Shown here: positions 35,897 through 45,363 of the stretch, one piece after another
How positions within the stretch are numbered: position 1 is the stretch's first letter
Layout: the number at the start of each line of letters is the position of its first letter
Assembly: GCF_009177095.1 (NCBI RefSeq)
Contig: NZ_AP021861.1
Coordinates: 5,438,501 to 5,502,500, forward strand
Length of the DNA: 64,000 bases
Direction of reading: 5' to 3'
Source of the DNA: Lacipirellula parvula
Lineage (GTDB): Bacteria > Planctomycetota > Planctomycetia > Pirellulales > Lacipirellulaceae
Translations under genes and position numbers: made by a program
Notes under the pieces: model-generated
The model's input: the letters and a program-made list of their open reading frames with translations, nothing else
Databases searched by the model: none
What the model was told of the DNA's origin: nothing

Positions 35897-37360
35897 ATGA
35901 ATATCTCGAAACTCACACTCCTCGCACTCCTTGGCATCCTCAGCCAGCAGGCGTCGCTCCACGCCGCTGATCGCCCGCCGAACTTCGTCTTCATCCTCGT
36001 CGACGACCTCGGCCAGCGTGATCTCGGCTGTTACGGCAGCACATTTTACGAAACGCCCCGCATCGACGCTCTCGCCAAGAGCGGCCTGCGCTTCACCAGC
36101 GCCTACTCGGCCTGCCCCGTTTGCTCGCCGACGCGAGCGAGCATTCAATCGGGCAAGTACCCTGGTCGCCTCCACACGACCGACTACTTCGGCGGGCCAA
36201 CGTACGATAAGGCGCTCCATGACGAGCGTTACGTCAGTCGCCCCGTGCTGCCGCCGAACTATCTCGAACGTCTGCCGCTCGAAGAACAGACCATCGCCGA
36301 GTCGCTCGCCGCGGCGGGCTATGCGACTTTTTACACCGGCAAGTGGCACCTCGGTCCGAAGGGCTATTGGCCCGAAGACCAAGGCTATCAAACGAACGTC
36401 GGCGGCAACCGCGCGAGTACGAACAAGAACCGCAAGTTTTTCTCGCCCTACAACAATCCCGATCTCCCCGACGGTCCTGATGGCGAGCAGCTCGACGAAC
36501 GGCTCGCGAACGAAGCGGCCAACTTCATTCGCGATCACCGCGAGCAGCCGTTCCTCGTCTTCTTCGCGCAGTTCGACGTCCACGTGCCGCTGAACACGAA
36601 GCCCGAGCTGCGAAAGAAGTACCGCCAGAAGAAGGACGCGCTCGGTAACAATCAACCGGAGTTCGGCAAAGAGGGCGAGCGCGACGTCCGCCACGTGCAA
36701 AACCACCCCGTCTATAGCGGCATGGTCGAGTCGATGGATACGGCGGTCGGCATCGTGCTCGATGCGCTCGGAGAAGCGGGCGTCGAAGATGAAACGATCG
36801 TCATCTTCACCTCCGACAACGGCGGCCTTAGCACGGCCGAGGGTTCGCCGACGAGCAACCTGCCGCTTCGCGCCGGCAAAGGCTGGTACTACGAAGGAGG
36901 CGTCCGCGTACCACTGATCATCCGCTGGCCCGGCAAGACAAAGGCGGGCGCCACGACCGATAGCTACGTCATCAGCACCGACTACTATCCGACGATCCTC
37001 GAGATGGCGGGCCTCAAACTAAAGCCTGAGCAACACGTCGACGGCCGCAGCTTCGCCCCGCTGCTCAAAGGCGAATCGCAACCGGCCCGCGGGCCGATCT
37101 ACTGGCACTACCCCCACTATGGCAATCAGGGGGGCCGCCCCTTCTCCGCGATTCGCGACGGCGATTGGAAGCTAATCGAATTCCTCGAAGATGGTCGCAC
37201 CGAGCTGTACGACGTCGCGCACGACGAATCGGAGACGAAAAATCTTGCGGCGGCCGAGCCAGAGCGCACGGCTATGATGCAGAAACAACTTCACCTATGG
37301 CGGCAAGAAGCCAAGGTGCAAATGCCTCAGCGGAACCCGAAACTTAGCCCGCCCAAATAG
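35897..37360 (+). CDS. Secreted sulfatase (formylglycine type)
   Basis: 487 residues with signal peptide (MNISKLTLLALLGILSQQAS, HAA-D cleavage near 24). The metal site starts at VDDLGQRD (Asp36, Asp37), and the formylglycine precursor is Cys76 in CSPTR (C-x-P-x-R), followed by SIQSGKYPGR. GKWHLG and a later TSDNGGLSTAEGSPTSN supply further conserved residues. Such arylsulfatase-like enzymes are abundant in planctomycetes and desulfate algal polysaccharides. It needs a formylglycine-generating enzyme or anSME, not in the window. The kinase gene follows by 127 bp. Confidence 0.96.
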   Translation: MNISKLTLLALLGILSQQASLHAADRPPNFVFILVDDLGQRDLGCYGSTFYETPRIDALAKSGLRFTSAYSACPVCSPTRASIQSGKYPGRLHTTDYFGGPTYDKALHDERYVSRPVLPPNYLERLPLEEQTIAESLAAAGYATFYTGKWHLGPKGYWPEDQGYQTNVGGNRASTNKNRKFFSPYNNPDLPDGPDGEQLDERLANEAANFIRDHREQPFLVFFAQFDVHVPLNTKPELRKKYRQKKDALGNNQPEFGKEGERDVRHVQNHPVYSGMVESMDTAVGIVLDALGEAGVEDETIVIFTSDNGGLSTAEGSPTSNLPLRAGKGWYYEGGVRVPLIIRWPGKTKAGATTDSYVISTDYYPTILEMAGLKLKPEQHVDGRSFAPLLKGESQPARGPIYWHYPHYGNQGGRPFSAIRDGDWKLIEFLEDGRTELYDVAHDESETKNLAAAEPERTAMMQKQLHLWRQEAKVQMPQRNPKLSPPK

Positions 37361-37487
37361 CGCAATCGCCCATCTCGGCCGGATAATCGGGCGAGCGTTA
37401 CGAGGAAGTCATCCAATTGCCCTAGATTGGCCCCGCGCGAACAATCCCCTGCCCCCGTGCGTCCTGACGTAATATGATATTAGCCTG

Positions 37488-39248
37488 ATGCAAAAGGCTG
37501 CCTGGCGCATCTGGATGCCGGCAGCGAATTCGCAAGAATGCGGAGCCCTCCCCGTGGCCGATAGCAATCCCACCTTGGCCAACGCCCTCACCGTCGAGGC
37601 GCCCCGATCGGCGCTCAGTTCGGACGGCGCGTCGACGGCCCAATTAGAACTCTCCGCCCGCCGCCGCGTCGCGCTCGTCGAGGGCAGCACCCCTCACATG
37701 AGCAGTGAGACGCGCAGCTTGCTGCGGCGTCGCCTGCGAACCGTCGCGGTGCTGCTGTTCATCGGCTTTGGTTCGTTTCTGCTCTGGTCGCTCGTCCGTT
37801 GGAAGATGACCGAGCATCTGCAGGCCGAGTATCGCTGGGTCTTCTTCTCGCACGTGGCCGTTACCAGTTTGATGGGGCTCGCCGCGTGGAAGCTCTGCGC
37901 CAAGTGCGATCTCTCGCTTACGAAACTCCGCATCGGCGAAGCGGTCGTCTTTGGCGCGCCGTCGATCTTGTTCATCACGCTTACCTATCACAAGTTGCAA
38001 TATTGCGCGGCCCTCGACGAAGGGCACGCCCACGTGGCGAGCTTCACCGCCGCATGGCTGCTGTTGATCTTCACCTACGCGATCTTCGTCCCGAACACCT
38101 GGAAGCGCGCCGCTTGGGTCATCGGCGCCATGGCGCTCGCGCCGCTCGTGGTGATGCTCGTCGCGTATCTGACGATCGATCAGTTCGCGGCCCTGCTGCG
38201 GACCGACGACTTCGACGACATGCCGGTCGAACAGGCGATGATGCTCGCGCTCGCGGCGATGACTGCGATCGTCGGCGTCCACACGATCAACACGTTGCGG
38301 CACGAAGCGTTCGTCGCCAAGCAGCTCGGCCAGTACCGCCTGAAGCGACTCCTCGGCGCCGGCGGCATGGGCGAGGTTTATTTGGCCGAGCATCAAATGA
38401 TGAAGCGCCCCTGCGCCGTGAAAGTGATTCGCCCCGAGAAGGCGGGCGATCCGCAGGTGCTCGCCCGCTTCGAGCGCGAAGTCCGCGCCACGGCGAAGCT
38501 CTCGCATTGGAATTCGATCGACATCTACGACTACGGCCGCACCCCCGACGGCACGTTCTACTATGTGATGGAATTCCTTCCTGGGCATAACCTGGGCGAG
38601 TTGGTCCGCGAGCATGGCACGCTCCCCGCTTCGCGGATTTTGTACCTCATGCGACAAGTCTGCGATGCGCTCGCCGAAGCCCACAGCCACGGCTTGGTCC
38701 ATCGCGACATCAAGCCGGCGAACATCTACTGCGCGTACCGCGGTGGCGTGTTCGACGTATCGAAGCTGCTGGACTTCGGTCTGGCGAAGCCGCTGACCGA
38801 CACGAACGACTCGGGCCTGACGCAGGAAGGGTCGATCACCGGATCGCCGCTCTTCATGTCGCCCGAGCAAGCCGGCAGCGAAGAGGTTGACGGCCGCAGC
38901 GATATCTACTCGCTCGGCGCCGTGATGTACTTCATGGCGACCGGCAAGGCGCCGTTCGAATACGCCAGCCCGCTGAAGGTGATGATCGCCCACGCGAGCG
39001 AAGACCCGGAGCCGCCGCGCTATCTCAACGGCGAGATTCCGTCGGAACTCGAAGAAGTGATCCTCCGCTCGCTCGAGAAGCGGCCAGAAGACCGATTCCA
39101 AACGGTGGCCGAACTTCGCGAGGCCCTCGACCGCGTCCCGGTCGACACCGAGTGGACGGCCCGGATGGCCGCCGATTGGTGGAACAACTACGGCTGCCCG
39201 CAGCGAAAAGCGATGGCCGCCGAGGCCGTCGAACTAGCCGCAATCTGA
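37488..39248 (+). CDS. Membrane Ser/Thr protein kinase with N-terminal membrane domain
   Basis: 586 residues from the ATG at 37488 (start uncertain; GTG at about 37554 or an ATG at 37698 are possible). Residues about 85-275 contain five to six hydrophobic helices, and the protein kinase domain occupies 280-550: GAGGMGEVYLAEH (glycine loop), AVKVIRPEK, HRDIKPAN (His405-Asp407) and DFGLAKPL, then GSPLFMSPEQAGSEEVDGRSD. The order membrane part first, kinase second, is the reverse of the common PASTA/PknB layout. The membrane part may sense a signal. Substrates are unknown. Confidence 0.94.
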   Translation: MQKAAWRIWMPAANSQECGALPVADSNPTLANALTVEAPRSALSSDGASTAQLELSARRRVALVEGSTPHMSSETRSLLRRRLRTVAVLLFIGFGSFLLWSLVRWKMTEHLQAEYRWVFFSHVAVTSLMGLAAWKLCAKCDLSLTKLRIGEAVVFGAPSILFITLTYHKLQYCAALDEGHAHVASFTAAWLLLIFTYAIFVPNTWKRAAWVIGAMALAPLVVMLVAYLTIDQFAALLRTDDFDDMPVEQAMMLALAAMTAIVGVHTINTLRHEAFVAKQLGQYRLKRLLGAGGMGEVYLAEHQMMKRPCAVKVIRPEKAGDPQVLARFEREVRATAKLSHWNSIDIYDYGRTPDGTFYYVMEFLPGHNLGELVREHGTLPASRILYLMRQVCDALAEAHSHGLVHRDIKPANIYCAYRGGVFDVSKLLDFGLAKPLTDTNDSGLTQEGSITGSPLFMSPEQAGSEEVDGRSDIYSLGAVMYFMATGKAPFEYASPLKVMIAHASEDPEPPRYLNGEIPSELEEVILRSLEKRPEDRFQTVAELREALDRVPVDTEWTARMAADWWNNYGCPQRKAMAAEAVELAAI

Positions 39249-39348
39249 ACCAGCGGCTGTTTTGCCGTGTCTTTCCGGCGTCTTCCGCAGAACCTCTGCG
39301 CCGCCTAAAATGAGGAGTTCGCCCCCGCATCTGGGGCCGAACCGTACT

Positions 39349-39374
39349 CTAGCCCCTGGCTCCGCCAGAGGGTC
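39349..39374. repeat. Short GC palindrome with CTAG (family E, copy 2)
   Basis: CTAGCCCCTGGCTCCGCCAG and a following AGGGTC; a diverged member. It lies 100 bp after the kinase stop and 43 bp before leuC. Confidence 0.65.
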
Positions 39375-39416
39375 GCGTCCCATACCGCTAGATAGCTATT
39401 CGATCGAGGCCAGTCG

Positions 39417-40832
39417 ATGAGCGCCGCCGCCAAACCCCGCACGTTGTTTGAGAAAATCTGGGACGCCCACGTCGTCCACGCTGAAGAGGGTCGGCAATCG
39501 ATTCTGTACATCGACCTGCAACTGGTGCACGAGGTGACGAGCGCTCAGGCGTTCGAAGGCCTCCGCCTTGCCGGCCGCAAGGTCCGCCGCCCCGAGCAGA
39601 CGATCGCCACGGCCGATCACAACGTCCCGACGACCGATCGCAGCCTGCCAATCGCCGACCCGATCTCGAAGCAGCAGATCGACACGCTCCGCAATAACTG
39701 CAAAGAGTTCGGCATCACCCATTACGACATGGGCGACGTCCGTCAGGGGATCGTCCACGTTATCGGCCCGGAGCTCGGCTACACGCAGCCCGGCATGACG
39801 ATCGTCTGCGGCGATAGCCACACCTCGACGCACGGCGCGTTTGGCGCCCTCGCCTTCGGCATCGGCACCAGCGAAGTCGAGCACGTCCTCGCCACGCAAA
39901 CGCTGCTGCAATACAAACCGAAGACGCTCGAGCTTCGCACCAATGGCACGCTCGGCCGCGGCGTCACGGCGAAGGACCTCGTCCTCTACCTCATCGGCCA
40001 GCTCACCACCGACGGCGGCACCGGCTACTGCCTGGAATTCACCGGCGAAGCCCTCAAGGGCCTCACGATGGAAAACCGGATGACGATCTGCAACATGTCG
40101 ATTGAGGCTGGCGCCCGCGCCGGCATGATCGCCCCCGACCAGACGACGTTCGACTACCTCAAGGGACGCCCCTTCGCCCCGGCCGGCGAAGCGTGGGACA
40201 AGGCCGTCGCTTATTGGAAGACGCTGCCGAGCGACCCCGGCGCCAAGTACGACAAGTCGCTTGTCTTCGAGGCGGCCAACATCGCCCCGCAAGTCACCTG
40301 GGGCACCAACCCCGGCCAGGTCGCGGCGATCACCGCCAACATCCCCCGTCCCGGCGACTTCAGCGATCCGACCGACCAGAAGACGACCGCCCAGTCGCTC
40401 GAATACATGGGCCTCACGGGCGGCGAACCGATCACCGATCTGAAGCTCGACCGCGTCTTCATCGGCTCGTGCACGAACGCCCGCATCGAAGACCTCCGCG
40501 CCGCCGCCGAAGTGGCGAAGGGCAAGAAGGTCTCAGGCCACGTCCAGGCAATGGTCGTCCCCGGCAGCGGCCAGGTGAAGGTGCAAGCCGAGTCGGAAGG
40601 CCTCGACAAAATCTTCAAGGAAGCGGGCTTCGACTGGCGTGAAGCCGGCTGCAGCATGTGCCTCGCGATGAACCCCGACAAGCTCGCCCCCGGCGAGCGG
40701 TGTGCCTCGACGAGCAACCGCAACTTCGAAGGCCGCCAAGGCAAGGGCGGCCGGACGCACCTTGTGAGCCCCGCGATGGCCGCAGCCGCTGCGGTAGCAG
40801 GGCACTTTGTCGACGTTCGTGATTGGAAGTAA
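39417..40832 (+). CDS. leuC: 3-isopropylmalate dehydratase large subunit
   Basis: 471 residues of standard length for the LeuC family of aconitase-like enzymes. The [4Fe-4S] cysteines are visible: one in [12 protein letters not shown] and two in [10 protein letters not shown]. The N-terminal [10 protein letters not shown] and conserved [20 protein letters not shown] fit LeuC. With LeuD it isomerises 2- to 3-isopropylmalate in leucine synthesis. leuD follows after 177 bp occupied by a palindromic repeat, an unusual gap for this gene pair. Confidence 0.98.
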   Translation: MSAAAKPRTLFEKIWDAHVVHAEEGRQSILYIDLQLVHEVTSAQAFEGLRLAGRKVRRPEQTIATADHNVPTTDRSLPIADPISKQQIDTLRNNCKEFGITHYDMGDVRQGIVHVIGPELGYTQPGMTIVCGDSHTSTHGAFGALAFGIGTSEVEHVLATQTLLQYKPKTLELRTNGTLGRGVTAKDLVLYLIGQLTTDGGTGYCLEFTGEALKGLTMENRMTICNMSIEAGARAGMIAPDQTTFDYLKGRPFAPAGEAWDKAVAYWKTLPSDPGAKYDKSLVFEAANIAPQVTWGTNPGQVAAITANIPRPGDFSDPTDQKTTAQSLEYMGLTGGEPITDLKLDRVFIGSCTNARIEDLRAAAEVAKGKKVSGHVQAMVVPGSGQVKVQAESEGLDKIFKEAGFDWREAGCSMCLAMNPDKLAPGERCASTSNRNFEGRQGKGGRTHLVSPAMAAAAAVAGHFVDVRDWK

Positions 40833-40841
40833 AGGAATTGA

Positions 40842-40976
40842 ACCACGACGACACAACGAGCACGACGGAAAGAATAGCGACTGTAAATCGCCTCCATCCC
40901 TCTTCCATTCGTCATTCGGATTTCGTCATTCGCCATTAATCATTTCCCCACGTCGTGCCTGTTGTGCCGTCGTGGT
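40842..40976. repeat. Palindromic repeat (family B) between leuC and leuD
   Basis: Left arm ACCACGACGACACAACGAGC... (40842-40867) and right arm complementary at 40951-40976, about 23 of 26 positions matching. A related copy lies at 56818-56910 between glcD and glcF. Inner sequence contains a TTCGTCATTCG-type tandem. Starts 9 bp after the leuC stop. Confidence 0.85.
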
Positions 40977-41009
40977 AAATCAAATCAATTAGGCTGATTA
41001 ACGAATCAC

Positions 41010-41606
41010 ATGAAGCCCTTCACCACCCTCACTGGCACGACTGTCGCGATCGATCGCGCCAACATCGACACCGACCAAATCATCCCCAAGCAGTTCCTCA
41101 AGCGGATTGAACGCTCGGGCTTCGGCGAGTTCCTGTTCTGGGACTGGATGCGGCACGACGACGGCACGGTCAACGAAGAGTTCGAACTGAACAAGCCGTA
41201 CGCCAAGGGGGCGAGCATCTTGCTGGCTCGCCGCAACTTCGGCAGCGGTTCGAGCCGCGAGCATGCTCCGTGGGCGCTCGAGGACTTCGGCTTCCTGGTC
41301 GTCGTCGCCCCCAGCTTCGCCGACATCTTCTACAACAACTGCTTCAAGAACGGCATGCTGCCGATCAAGCTGAGCGAAGAGCAAGTCGAAGAGCTGTTCC
41401 AGCGCGAGGCAAAGCACCGACCCTACCAACTGACGGCCGATCTCAACACGTGCACGCTTAGCGATGGTCACGGCTTCTCGGCGAAGTTCGAGGTCGAGCC
41501 GTTCCGCCGCCACTGCTTGCTGAACGGCCTGGACGATATCGGTCTCACGCTCGAACACGAAGCGAAGATCACAGCCTACGAAACGAGCCACGGCATCGGC
41601 GTGTAG
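41010..41606 (+). CDS. leuD: 3-isopropylmalate dehydratase small subunit
   Basis: 198 residues, typical LeuD length. Conserved [19 protein letters not shown], the [17 protein letters not shown] segment that completes the active site, and KNGMLPIKL are all present. It provides the swivelling domain to LeuC. No promoter is visible in the preceding gap apart from the repeat, so the pair may be read as one transcript through it. Separated from leuC by the family B palindrome. Confidence 0.97.
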   Translation: MKPFTTLTGTTVAIDRANIDTDQIIPKQFLKRIERSGFGEFLFWDWMRHDDGTVNEEFELNKPYAKGASILLARRNFGSGSSREHAPWALEDFGFLVVVAPSFADIFYNNCFKNGMLPIKLSEEQVEELFQREAKHRPYQLTADLNTCTLSDGHGFSAKFEVEPFRRHCLLNGLDDIGLTLEHEAKITAYETSHGIGV

Positions 41607-41629
41607 CGTTGGCTTTCCGCCGGAAGATT

Positions 41630-41705
41630 TCACGCAAAGGCGCGAAGGCGCAAAGGAAATGGATGAACATCCGCGTATTCTTTGCGCCTTCGCGCCTTTG
41701 CGTGA
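41630..41705. repeat. 26-bp perfect inverted repeat (family F) that encodes the start of the next gene
   Basis: Arms of 26 bp (41630-41655 and 41680-41705; core ACGCAAAGGCGCGAAGGCGC) enclose a 24-bp loop. The left arm end and loop hold AAAGGAAATGG and the ATG at 41663; the right arm is read as part of the coding sequence. A half copy lies at 25741-25778. Confidence 0.93.
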
Positions 41706-42850
41706 GATTTGTCTTGGTTGGGGTTTTCGTCTGGGCTCAGACGCTGCTGCTTCGCGCTGCCGAAGTAGAGAAACCGGCTGAAGCCAAGCCGAGCGATCCC
41801 GCCGCCGCGGCGCCCTATGCCGAGCCGGGCGACGAGTCGGACCAGTATCAGGTCGAAACGCTGCTCTCCGGCCTCGACAACCCGTGTGCGGTCGTCGTGC
41901 GGCCCGAAGCTCGCGACGGGCAGCCGTACGAGATTTACGTCTCCGAGAGTGGCGCCGGGCAGGTGCTGCGAGTCACCAGCGACAAACCGAGCGAATCGAC
42001 GCCGATCATCACCGGCTTCCCGGTCGACAGCTACGGCGACGCGAAGAAGGCCGAGTCCGAGTACCGCATCGGACCGCTAGGGCTCGCATTCATCACGCCA
42101 AAGAAGCTCGCCGTCGGCGGCGCCGGCTTGGAGCAGGGCGAAGACTTGGTGACCGTCTACTCGCTGCCGGAAGATGGCTCGGCGCTCGAGTACAAGCAGC
42201 AAGATCACGCCGTCGGCCCGATTCCCAAAGGAAAGAAGACGACCACCGGCGAAGGAAACTTCTACGGCCTCGCCAAGTCGGACGACGCGTTGTTCGTCAC
42301 CTCGAACGGCGATGACGACGAAGCGTGGGTGCTGAAGGCCGACCTGAAAGCGAACAAGCTCCGCGACCTGCAGCCGTTCATTGCCACGAAGCGGCTCGTC
42401 GGCACAACCGGCCCGACGGGGGCGGTGGTGAACCCCAAGCAGAACGCCAACTATCTAGTGATCAGCCAGATGTCCGACTTCGAAACCGATCGCGACAGCC
42501 TTATCACGTTCTACAGTCCGCGCAGCGGCAAGGTCGCGCTCAATCAGCAGACGGGGCTCTACGACATCGCCGGACTTGCTTACAGCCCGACCGATAACTT
42601 GTACGCCGTCGACGTCGTGCGGGCCGATGCGAAACTCGGCGGCGTTTACCGCCTTGATTCAGCAGAGAAGGACGGTAAGCAAACGTGCCGCGCGGTAAAG
42701 ATCGCCGGCGCCGAACGGCCGACGGCGCTCGCGTTTGGTCCAGACGGCGCGATGTACGTCACGGCCATCGGCCCGCGGCAAGCGCCGGGCACGCCGTCGA
42801 CCGGCGTGCTGCTCAAGATCACCCCCAAGACCGACGCCGCCAAGTTCTAG
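41663..42850 (+). CDS. Secreted propeller-like protein of unknown function
   Basis: 395 residues from the ATG at 41663, which has AAAGGA six bases ahead. The frame is open from 41609, but upstream it lies in the repeat arm without protein character. The signal peptide would be MNIRVFFAPSRLCVRFVLVG and on, with the APSRLCVR part encoded by the repeat. The mature part (VETLLSGLDNPCAVVVRP, LGLAFITPKKLAVGG, TGPTGAVVNPKQNANYLV, PTALAFGPDGAMYVTA) has recurrent beta-strand blocks like those of NHL or SMP-30-type propellers. Function is not assigned. The signal peptide's h-region follows the repeat-derived part. Confidence 0.8.
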   Translation: MNIRVFFAPSRLCVRFVLVGVFVWAQTLLLRAAEVEKPAEAKPSDPAAAAPYAEPGDESDQYQVETLLSGLDNPCAVVVRPEARDGQPYEIYVSESGAGQVLRVTSDKPSESTPIITGFPVDSYGDAKKAESEYRIGPLGLAFITPKKLAVGGAGLEQGEDLVTVYSLPEDGSALEYKQQDHAVGPIPKGKKTTTGEGNFYGLAKSDDALFVTSNGDDDEAWVLKADLKANKLRDLQPFIATKRLVGTTGPTGAVVNPKQNANYLVISQMSDFETDRDSLITFYSPRSGKVALNQQTGLYDIAGLAYSPTDNLYAVDVVRADAKLGGVYRLDSAEKDGKQTCRAVKIAGAERPTALAFGPDGAMYVTAIGPRQAPGTPSTGVLLKITPKTDAAKF

Positions 42851-42870
42851 AAGCAAAGCAGGGTTACCGC

Positions 42871-43191
42871 ATGTCGCGCCGCGAAAAAATCGAAGCGATG
42901 CTCGTCGACGAACCGGGCGACACGTTCCTCCGCTATAGCCTGGCGATGGAACTGGAGAAGGAAGGCGCCAACGACGCCAGCCTCGCGAAGTTCAACGAGC
43001 TCACCCGCGACGAGCCGCCCTATGTGCCGGCGTTTTTCATGGCGGCGCAACAATTGGCGAAGCTCGATCGCGTGAACGAAGCCCGTGCGTACCTGCGCGA
43101 CGGCATCGAAGCGGCCCGCACGCAAGGCAACGCCCACGCCGCCGGTGAGATGAGCGAGTTTCTGTCGTCGCTCGGCGCGGCGGGCGAGTAG
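42871..43191 (+). CDS. Small tetratricopeptide-type protein
   Basis: 106 residues, ATG at 42871 with an AGGG upstream. It starts SRREKIEAMLVDEPGDTFLRYSLAMELEKEG, then a helix-turn-helix pair (SLAKFNELTRDEPPYVPAFFMAAQQLAKLDRVNEARAY), typical of TPR proteins in planctomycetes. No signal peptide, so likely cytoplasmic. It follows the propeller gene by 20 bp and faces the convergent PSP1-like gene across a family E palindrome pair that starts 5 bp after its stop. Confidence 0.82.
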   Translation: MSRREKIEAMLVDEPGDTFLRYSLAMELEKEGANDASLAKFNELTRDEPPYVPAFFMAAQQLAKLDRVNEARAYLRDGIEAARTQGNAHAAGEMSEFLSSLGAAGE

Positions 43192-43195
43192 CCCT

Positions 43196-43281
43196 CTAGC
43201 CCCGGGCTCCGCCCGGGGGTCACTCACCACGCCGAGACGCATTGCAGCGCAAACCGACCCCCGGGCGGAGCCCGGGGCTAG
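43196..43281. repeat. Inverted pair of family E palindromes between convergent genes
   Basis: Two copies of the palindrome, 43196-43221 (left) and 43256-43281 (right), are exact reverse complements over about 26 bp. The left starts 5 bp after the stop of the TPR gene; the right contains the TAG stop codon of the PSP1-like gene (43278-43280). It could act as a bidirectional terminator, although no T-runs follow. Confidence 0.9.
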
Positions 43282-43844
43282 GAAGCGGAACGCTTCTTCT
43301 TCGTCCCGCAGGCGCTGGCGACGGCACAGCCGGTACAGCTCGCACAGCCGCCCTGCCCTTTGGCTTCGTCGGTCCCGCAGCCTGGCCCGCAACCTTCGCT
43401 CAGCGTGTCGGCGAAGCGGCGGAACTCGACGGCCGCTTCGTACGTTTCGGCCAGTCGGCGGGTGATGTCGGCCGCCTGCTGCGGCGGGTCGCCCATGAAG
43501 TAGAAGAAGAGCCCCTCGCCGTCGAACAGGTGCTCGACGTCGACGAGCGCCGCGGGCACCTCCGCCTCCGTGAGCAGCCGCTGGCAGGCGTCGAACGCCT
43601 CGTGCCGCTTCTGCTGCAGCCGGGCCTCGAGCAGGTCGTCCTGGACGCTCATCCGGCGGAGGATCGCCCCGTCGGGCTGGTGGACGCCGAGCGAATCGTC
43701 GGCCTCGGCCACCACTTCGCCCACCTCCAAGCCACGGGGGCTCCGCACCACGACGCGGCTGCGGCGAGGGTAACGAGCGGCGTCGGCGGCTGAAAAGCTG
43801 CCAACGTGGCCCAGCAGGCCGTAGCGGACTAGGTGAAAACCCAT
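43278..43844 (-). CDS. PSP1-domain protein (YaaT-like) with cysteine-rich tail
   Basis: 188 residues from the ATG at 43844 (upstream codons have no protein character). It begins MGFHLVRYGLLGHVGSF, then a PSP1-type segment with RVVVRSPRGLEVGEVVAE, QKRHEAFDACQRLL and GLFFYFMGDPPQQAADITRRL. The C-terminus holds six cysteines in CGPGCG and CASCTGCAVASAC, unlike short bacterial YaaT tails, and may bind metal. Its TAG stop lies in the family E palindrome. Family call from pattern; role in planctomycetes unknown. Confidence 0.82.
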   Translation of the reverse strand: MGFHLVRYGLLGHVGSFSAADAARYPRRSRVVVRSPRGLEVGEVVAEADDSLGVHQPDGAILRRMSVQDDLLEARLQQKRHEAFDACQRLLTEAEVPAALVDVEHLFDGEGLFFYFMGDPPQQAADITRRLAETYEAAVEFRRFADTLSEGCGPGCGTDEAKGQGGCASCTGCAVASACGTKKKRSAS

Positions 43845-44045
43845 GCGGAAAGGCTCGACGAGGAAGGTCCTGGAATCACCAATTGTTACCCAGCGGCGCC
43901 GGCATGCCAAGTTCGACCCACCCAAGAGCCGTTAAACCTTGCCAAGGCCCGGCGAGTGGCGATACTCAAGGGTTCCAAATTCCTTCGAAATCAGCCCGCC
44001 GGCGGACCTGCCGGCCTGGCCGCGCCTCAGCCCGATCGACCTGAT

Positions 44046-45080
44046 ATGCCCACTGCCGTTGCCCCTTCGACAACCAACTGGAACGAACTCGCCGACCGCG
44101 TGCTCGACGGCTATCAGCTCACCGCGGAAGAGGCGGTGGCGATCCTGCGATCGCCCGACGAGGAACTGCTCGACCTGCTGGCCGCGGCCTATCGCGTGCG
44201 GCGGCATTACTTCGGGAAGACGGTGCAGCTTTACTTCCTGATGAACGCCAAGAGCGGCCTTTGCCCGGAAGATTGCAGCTACTGCTCGCAGTCGAAGGTC
44301 TCCGACGCCGAGATCCCGCGCTACAACCTGCTGAACCGCGAGAAGCTGATGGCGGGCGCCGCCGCGGCGGCCGAGCGGCAGGCGAAGACCTACTGCATCG
44401 TTATCTCGGCCCGCGGCCCGAGCGAGCGCGAGATCAAGGCGATCGAGACGATCGTTCCCGAGATCAAGCAGAAGTACGGCCTGCAAATCTGCGCGTGCCT
44501 GGGGCTGCTCACCCCCGATCAGGCCGATCGCCTCGCGGCGTGCGGCGTCAACAAGGTAAACCACAACCTCAACACGAGCGCCGAGCAATACGGCAACATC
44601 TGCTCGACGCACACCTACCAGGATCGCGTCGACACGCTGAAGGCCGTGCGCACTGCTGGCATGGAACTGTGCAGCGGCGGCATCGTCGGCATGGGCGAGC
44701 AGCCGCGCGACGTCGTCTCGATGGCAATCGAGCTGCGCGACCTCGGCGTCGAGTCGATCCCGGTCAACTTCTTCAACCCGATCGAAGGAACGCCGCTCGC
44801 CGGCCCGACGGAACTGACGCCGAACTACTGCCTCAAGGTGCTAGCAATGTTCCGGCTGGTGAACCCCGACCGCGAACTGCGGATCGCCGGCGGTCGCGAG
44901 ATGCACCTGCGTAGCTTGCAGCCGCTGGGCCTCTACGCGGCGAACTCGGTTTTCGTCGGCGACTACCTCACGACGAAGGGCCAGCTGCCGGAGTCGGACT
45001 ACGCGATGCTCCGCGATATGGGTTTTGAGGTGACCACTTCGGTGGAAGCCGAGACGGCTCGCGCTGCGGCGAATGCTTAA
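44046..45080 (+). CDS. bioB: Biotin synthase
   Basis: 344 residues from the ATG at 44046, chosen because the upstream open stretch lacks conservation. The radical SAM cysteines are C73, C77 and C80 in CPEDCSYC. NLNTSAEQYGNICSTHTYQDRV and SIPVNFFNPIEGTPL are typical BioB, and the [2Fe-2S] ligand region is intact. It inserts sulfur in dethiobiotin. The neighbouring genes show no other biotin functions. Its TAA stop is the first part of a palindromic repeat. Confidence 0.96.
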   Translation: MPTAVAPSTTNWNELADRVLDGYQLTAEEAVAILRSPDEELLDLLAAAYRVRRHYFGKTVQLYFLMNAKSGLCPEDCSYCSQSKVSDAEIPRYNLLNREKLMAGAAAAAERQAKTYCIVISARGPSEREIKAIETIVPEIKQKYGLQICACLGLLTPDQADRLAACGVNKVNHNLNTSAEQYGNICSTHTYQDRVDTLKAVRTAGMELCSGGIVGMGEQPRDVVSMAIELRDLGVESIPVNFFNPIEGTPLAGPTELTPNYCLKVLAMFRLVNPDRELRIAGGREMHLRSLQPLGLYAANSVFVGDYLTTKGQLPESDYAMLRDMGFEVTTSVEAETARAAANA

Positions 45081-45218
45081 CCACGAAGACTAGAAAGCAC
45101 GAAGGGATTCGTGAGTAAGTGAAAGGCTAGCCGCTCGCGCAGTTGCTAGCACGTTCATTGCTCAGCTTTTTCTTACTTCCTTTCCTCCTCTTCGTGACCT
45201 CCTTCGCGGCTTCGTGGT
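45080..45218. repeat. Palindromic repeat after bioB (family B variant)
   Basis: Left arm ACCACGAAGACTAG...CACGAAG starts at the last base of the bioB stop; right arm ...CTTCGTGACC...CTTCGTGGT ends at 45218. Imperfect; related in layout to the leuC/leuD element but with GAAG instead of GACG. The rest of the 283-bp gap holds no gene. Confidence 0.75.
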
Positions 45219-45363
45219 GAACAGACCACGCACAGCCTGCAAACCACGCAGTCGATTTTACCGGAATTCTTTTCGGGATCGATTCATTTCTCGCAACGCG
45301 CATTGCCGATCACTCTGCATTAGGGGAGGGCGTACCGTCGTTGAATCGTGCAGGGATGCCATC

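Noticed and set aside
37644-39101. 485-codon minus-strand frame opposite the kinase
   Set aside because: The plus strand has all kinase motifs in order; the minus frame has no recognisable family.
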